From Ursus arctos (taxonomy: Eukaryota; Chordata; Mammalia; Carnivora; Ursidae): DNA of 64,000 nucleotides. How positions within the stretch are numbered: position 1 is the first letter of the stretch; every line of letters begins with the position of its first letter. Positions 61,240 to 64,000 of this stretch are shown piece by piece. The stretch is taken from the NCBI RefSeq assembly GCF_023065955.2, contig NW_026622874.1, positions 26,159,772-26,223,771 of the forward strand. The letters are read 5' to 3'. A program made the position numbers and the translations under genes. The notes below the pieces were generated by a model. It ran no database searches and was not told where the DNA came from. It worked only from the letters and a program-made list of their open reading frames with translations.

Positions 61240-62000
61240 TCAGGCTGCAGGGTGGCCAGCATGGCCCTTCAGTGCCCTCATCCTGGCCCGGAAGTAGGTG
61301 TAGACGGCCAGGAGGCCCATGAAAGACAGGGAGTAGAGCCCCACACAGAGGCTGATGTCCAGGTGGGAGAAATTCCCTTCCAGCACCTGCAGCCACTGGT
61401 CCTGGCCCCGCACGGGCCCAGCCTCTGGCTCCCCCTCAGGAATGCTGGCCAGCTGCTTTGAGCTGCGACCCACTCGCCTCAGCTCTGAAGGGCCTCTGGG
61501 GAGGTTCTTCTCGGCCAGGAACTCAGCCAGCAGTACGGCCCCTGTGTCTCGCTTGGTCAAGTGTTGCTGCCCTTTCGGCTGCTGCACCTTATCCCTCTGA
61601 AGCTCTGCTATGTGCTCGGGAGGTCCCTGGTCTGGCTCGGCGGGGGCTGTACCGAGGCCAGTGAGCATATCCTGGGGGTGACTTGCCCTGAGTCTCTCTG
61701 CTGGAACGTCAGGAACAGTGGTTCCGGGGGACTTTGTCCCTGGGCCCACCATGATCCCCGCCTTCTCAGGGCCCAGAGTAAAATTTCCAGCTGCCATCCT
61801 CTGGGCAACCATCCGTGGGCCCAGCCGAGCAGAAGACACGTCCGGGACGACATTGCTCGGGGAGAAGTGGGTCTTGAGGAATCGGAGGGTGTTGTTCAGG
61901 TCCCACACAGGCGTACCCCGGAGTTCGTCGTGGCAGGGAGAACACAGTTCACGGGGTGGCCACTGCACCTTGGGGAAGTGGGGGTCCTCGCTGGCAGCAC
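61240..62000 (-). CDS. QSOX1: QSOX1 last coding exon: third CxxC, luminal tail, transmembrane helix
   Basis: QSOX1 oxidises thiols to disulfides with oxygen in the ER/Golgi and outside the cell. This exon finishes the protein in 252 codons plus a split glycine. It carries VQWPPRELCSPCHDE, the family's third CxxC. A poorly conserved hydrophilic luminal stretch with several N-x-S/T sites follows (for example NFT, NFS). The SSKQLASIPEGE block comes next, then a transmembrane helix (LDISLCVGLYSLSFMGLLAV) and the short tail ending GHAGHPAA before TGA. The acceptor cctccccag precedes GT-GCT-GCC, and GT completes the Gly codon of the previous exon. Human QSOX1 ends nearly the same way. The short secreted isoform known in other mammals arises by splicing here; I could not place its border. 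Confidence 0.97.
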
Positions 62001-63722
62001 CTGGGGAGGGAAGCACACACAGGCTGGTGGTGACCGCTGGGCCCACCTAGGAGCCCAGACCCCTTTCCTCACTCAGAATGCTCGCTTCCTCATCTGCAAA
62101 AAGGGCTCCCTACTGCCCTTGGAAATGATGGGTTGGGGAGAAGCCAGGTAACACATAGCACAGGGCCCGTGCAGCCCGAGCGCCGTGCTGGGGCCACTCT
62201 GGCCACGGAGGACTCCCACCGTGAGGCCACCACAGCCTCCTAGGGACGGACGACAGCTCCCTGCTGCCCCTTCCTTACTTTCGTAATTAAAGGAGAAACA
62301 TGTTTTAACACAAGAGCTCATGGCACGTGGACATTCCACAGGTGTTCTCCTTTATGCCACAGCAGCCCCTTGGGGTAGGAGTCAGTGGGATTTCCTGCTC
62401 AGGCGGCCTCCGAGGAGGGGGACGTAGGGGCGCCTGGGGGCCTGGATGGGGAAGAGGGCACTCGGGAGAGTCAGGAAGTTACCCTGATGGCTGGCACAGT
62501 GGGCAGAGCCCCCCGCGGAGCCCCAGAGGGCCTGCCGCTGGCTCCCCGCCCGGGGTCACCCCAGGGACGCCCATCAGCCCAGGTCTCTTGGAGGAGGCAC
62601 CTCTCCTAAAGGGTTTCACACAGCAGAAAAAGGTGCCGGCCAGAATGAAGCAGCAGCAAGTGGTGGGAAAGCTGGGATGGTTATTTTGGGGTAAAGACAT
62701 CAAGCAGATTCCAAAGGTCCCTTGAGAAGTCGTAGTGACCAGCCTTGCCAAGTGAGCGCTGTTCCCAGTTTGATCTGGAAGGACCCCACCGCAGAGGTCA
62801 GGGTCTTGTCTTCCTTTGGGCCCCTCTAGGAGAGGCTTCAGATGGCGCCTCCAGCGGCAGCTGGGCCCCCTGGGGAAGCACGGAGCCTGCCCAGGTCATG
62901 GGGCTGGAGGGTCAAACGGACCATGGGGGGGGGGCGGCAGGGAGGGGAGGGGTGAGAGGAGAGACAGGCACGTGTCTTCCTTTCCTCATTTCAAAGCCCA
63001 CCAGAAGGCCCCAGGAGACAGAGAAAGCGCCACCACCTGCTCCATTCAGCTCCTTTAACCTCCCACCGCTGGGGGGGGGGGGTCTGTGGGCCACAGATAA
63101 GCCGGCTCGATCACAGATGGCTCCCTCCCCACCCGCTGGCTTCTGGTCACCCTGGAGTTTAATGCTTCTGCCTATTGGATACATGAGACTCCTGTGCCGC
63201 GGGGACAGAAAACACTAAGTGGGGACCCTCAGAAGACAAGGCCTCCCCCTATGGGAATCAGCCAGTTTCTTCTAGGAAGGACATGGTCTTTCTCTTCCAG
63301 CACATTTCATTGCTAGACCCCTCCCAGTGGGTAGAAAAGCCGAGCTCTCTCCTTCCTGTTGGTTTGAGTAAGGAAGGGGCCAGCAGCCAGAAGGCAGAAC
63401 AGGGGAGGCAGGAGAGGGACCCCAAGAGTTCCAATGAAGGGGCCCTGATGCAGGGGAAAGAGTGAGCAGTGGCGCTGGAAGACTACAGTCCTAGAGTGTC
63501 AAAGCCTTAGTTTCCTCATCTGGAAAATGGGTCTAAGGACACTGCCCTACATCAGCAGGGCAGGCAGAGCACGTGGAAGGGCTCTGCGCACTGTGACACA
63601 CGGGGGGTTACTTCGGGGACAACGAGCGTCCGGTCTCCTATCTCTGGTCCAGGTCCCCCACCCCCCCCCATCCCCCTCTCCCTCTGTGGGTGACTCTGGC
63701 CTTGGAGGGGGCCCTTCCTTAC
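62001..63722 (-). other. QSOX1: QSOX1 penultimate intron
   Basis: A 1.7-kb intron with donor GCCG/GTAAGG and acceptor ccccag. A reverse MIR piece lies at about 63490-63600 (ttagtttcctcatctggaaa) and homopolymer G runs near 62925 and 63071. Nothing else was recognised. Confidence 0.93.
63490..63600 (-). repeat. MIR fragment, reverse orientation
   Basis: The text 'agccttagtttcctcatctg' then gaaaatgggtctaaggac is reverse MIR. Confidence 0.7.
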
Positions 63723-63902
63723 CGGCGAGGCGAGCGTTGACCTTGTTGTGGCTAGACCACAGCCAGAGCACGGCGCTGTTCAGACTCTCCACCCGGTGCA
63801 TGGAGGCCGCAGCCATCTGCTCGAAGTGGCCGGCGCAGTCCCGGCAGCCGAAGAAGAAGCGCACGTAGGCGCGGATGGCCTGGAGGACCTCCTGGGCCTT
63901 GG
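63723..63902 (-). CDS. QSOX1: QSOX1 penultimate coding exon: ERV/ALR FAD domain active site
   Basis: This 180-bp exon encodes KAQEVLQAIRAYVRFFFGCR through SSHNKVNARLAG. The CRDC motif is the redox-active pair next to FAD in the Erv/ALR domain; HFEQMAAASMHRVESLN follows. The HNKVNARL segment is the FAD-contacting H..xN.RL motif of the family. The acceptor ccctgcag precedes CC-AAG-GCC and the donor is GCCG/GTAAGG. Phase joins the last exon through a split Gly. Together with the thioredoxin domains (exons off the window) this domain passes electrons from CxxC thiols to oxygen. All active-site residues visible in this exon are intact. Confidence 0.97.
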
Positions 63903-64000
63903 CTGCAGGGAGGGGACACGCTGTCCGGTCACGGGGGCCACGGGGGCCACGGGGGCCCGCCAGCCCCACCTTCTGATGAGGGGCCCGGGGTCTCTTTGCA
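63903..64000 (-). other. QSOX1: QSOX1 intron (partial, runs off the right edge)
   Basis: This is the 3' end of the intron before the FAD-domain exon. It includes three 'gggggccac' units in tandem (63938-63956) close to the acceptor, an unusual but short GC repeat. Confidence 0.85.

Noticed and set aside
61561..62151. A 196-codon plus-strand frame over the last QSOX1 exon
   Set aside because: It is the antisense shadow of the real minus-strand exon, which has matching family sequence and splice sites.

Overview
This window is nuclear DNA from a placental mammal, very probably a carnivore of the arctoid group (bears, seals, mustelids). The main evidence is ten or more tRNA-Lys-derived Can-SINEs that begin with a 'ggcgcctgggtggctcag'-type head. 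MIR, L2 and old L1 remnants, CpG islands and spliced exons with GT-AG borders also fit. Nothing looks bacterial, plasmid-borne or viral.

Only two protein-coding genes are visible. Both run right to left (minus strand) and both are cut by the window edges. LHX4, a LIM-homeodomain transcription factor of pituitary and motor-neuron development, fills roughly 1-36.3 kb. Coding exon 1 is at 36172-36247, exon 2 (LIM1) at 19946-20117 and exon 3 (LIM2) at 4174-4376. The homeodomain and C-terminal exons lie beyond position 1. QSOX1, a secretory-pathway sulfhydryl oxidase, enters from the right. Its penultimate exon (ERV/FAD domain with the CRDC active site) is at 63723-63902. Its last exon (third CxxC, transmembrane helix, stop) is at 61240-62000, with a 3' UTR down to about 60.13 kb. 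The head-to-tail order QSOX1 then LHX4 matches human 1q25.2. The two genes share no known pathway.

Layout. 1-4.2 kb: LHX4 intron 3, with a Tigger DNA-transposon fossil. 4.4-19.9 kb: intron 2, with a long L2 element split by another repeat, several MIRs, and AT-rich islands that look like developmental enhancers. 20.1-36.2 kb: intron 1, with two CpG islands (22.0-22.6 and 30.5-31.9 kb), a purine/CA-rich stretch and AT-rich sequence largely free of recent repeats at 25-29 kb. 35-37.6 kb: the LHX4 promoter CpG island. It also contains an ordered CRE / CCAAT / GC / GC / TATA array pointing the opposite way. 37.6-60.1 kb: intergenic, with an L1 remnant at 38-39.5 kb and many MIR and L2 pieces. A dense cluster of young SINEs sits inside older LINE sequence at 50-58.6 kb.

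I found no undescribed gene system. The most interesting lead is the apparent divergent TATA promoter beside LHX4 exon 1, followed by the two intronic CpG islands and the AT-rich, homeodomain-site-bearing islands. Repeat names and borders are from reading by eye and are approximate. Exon borders are exact because splice sites and codon phases agree.
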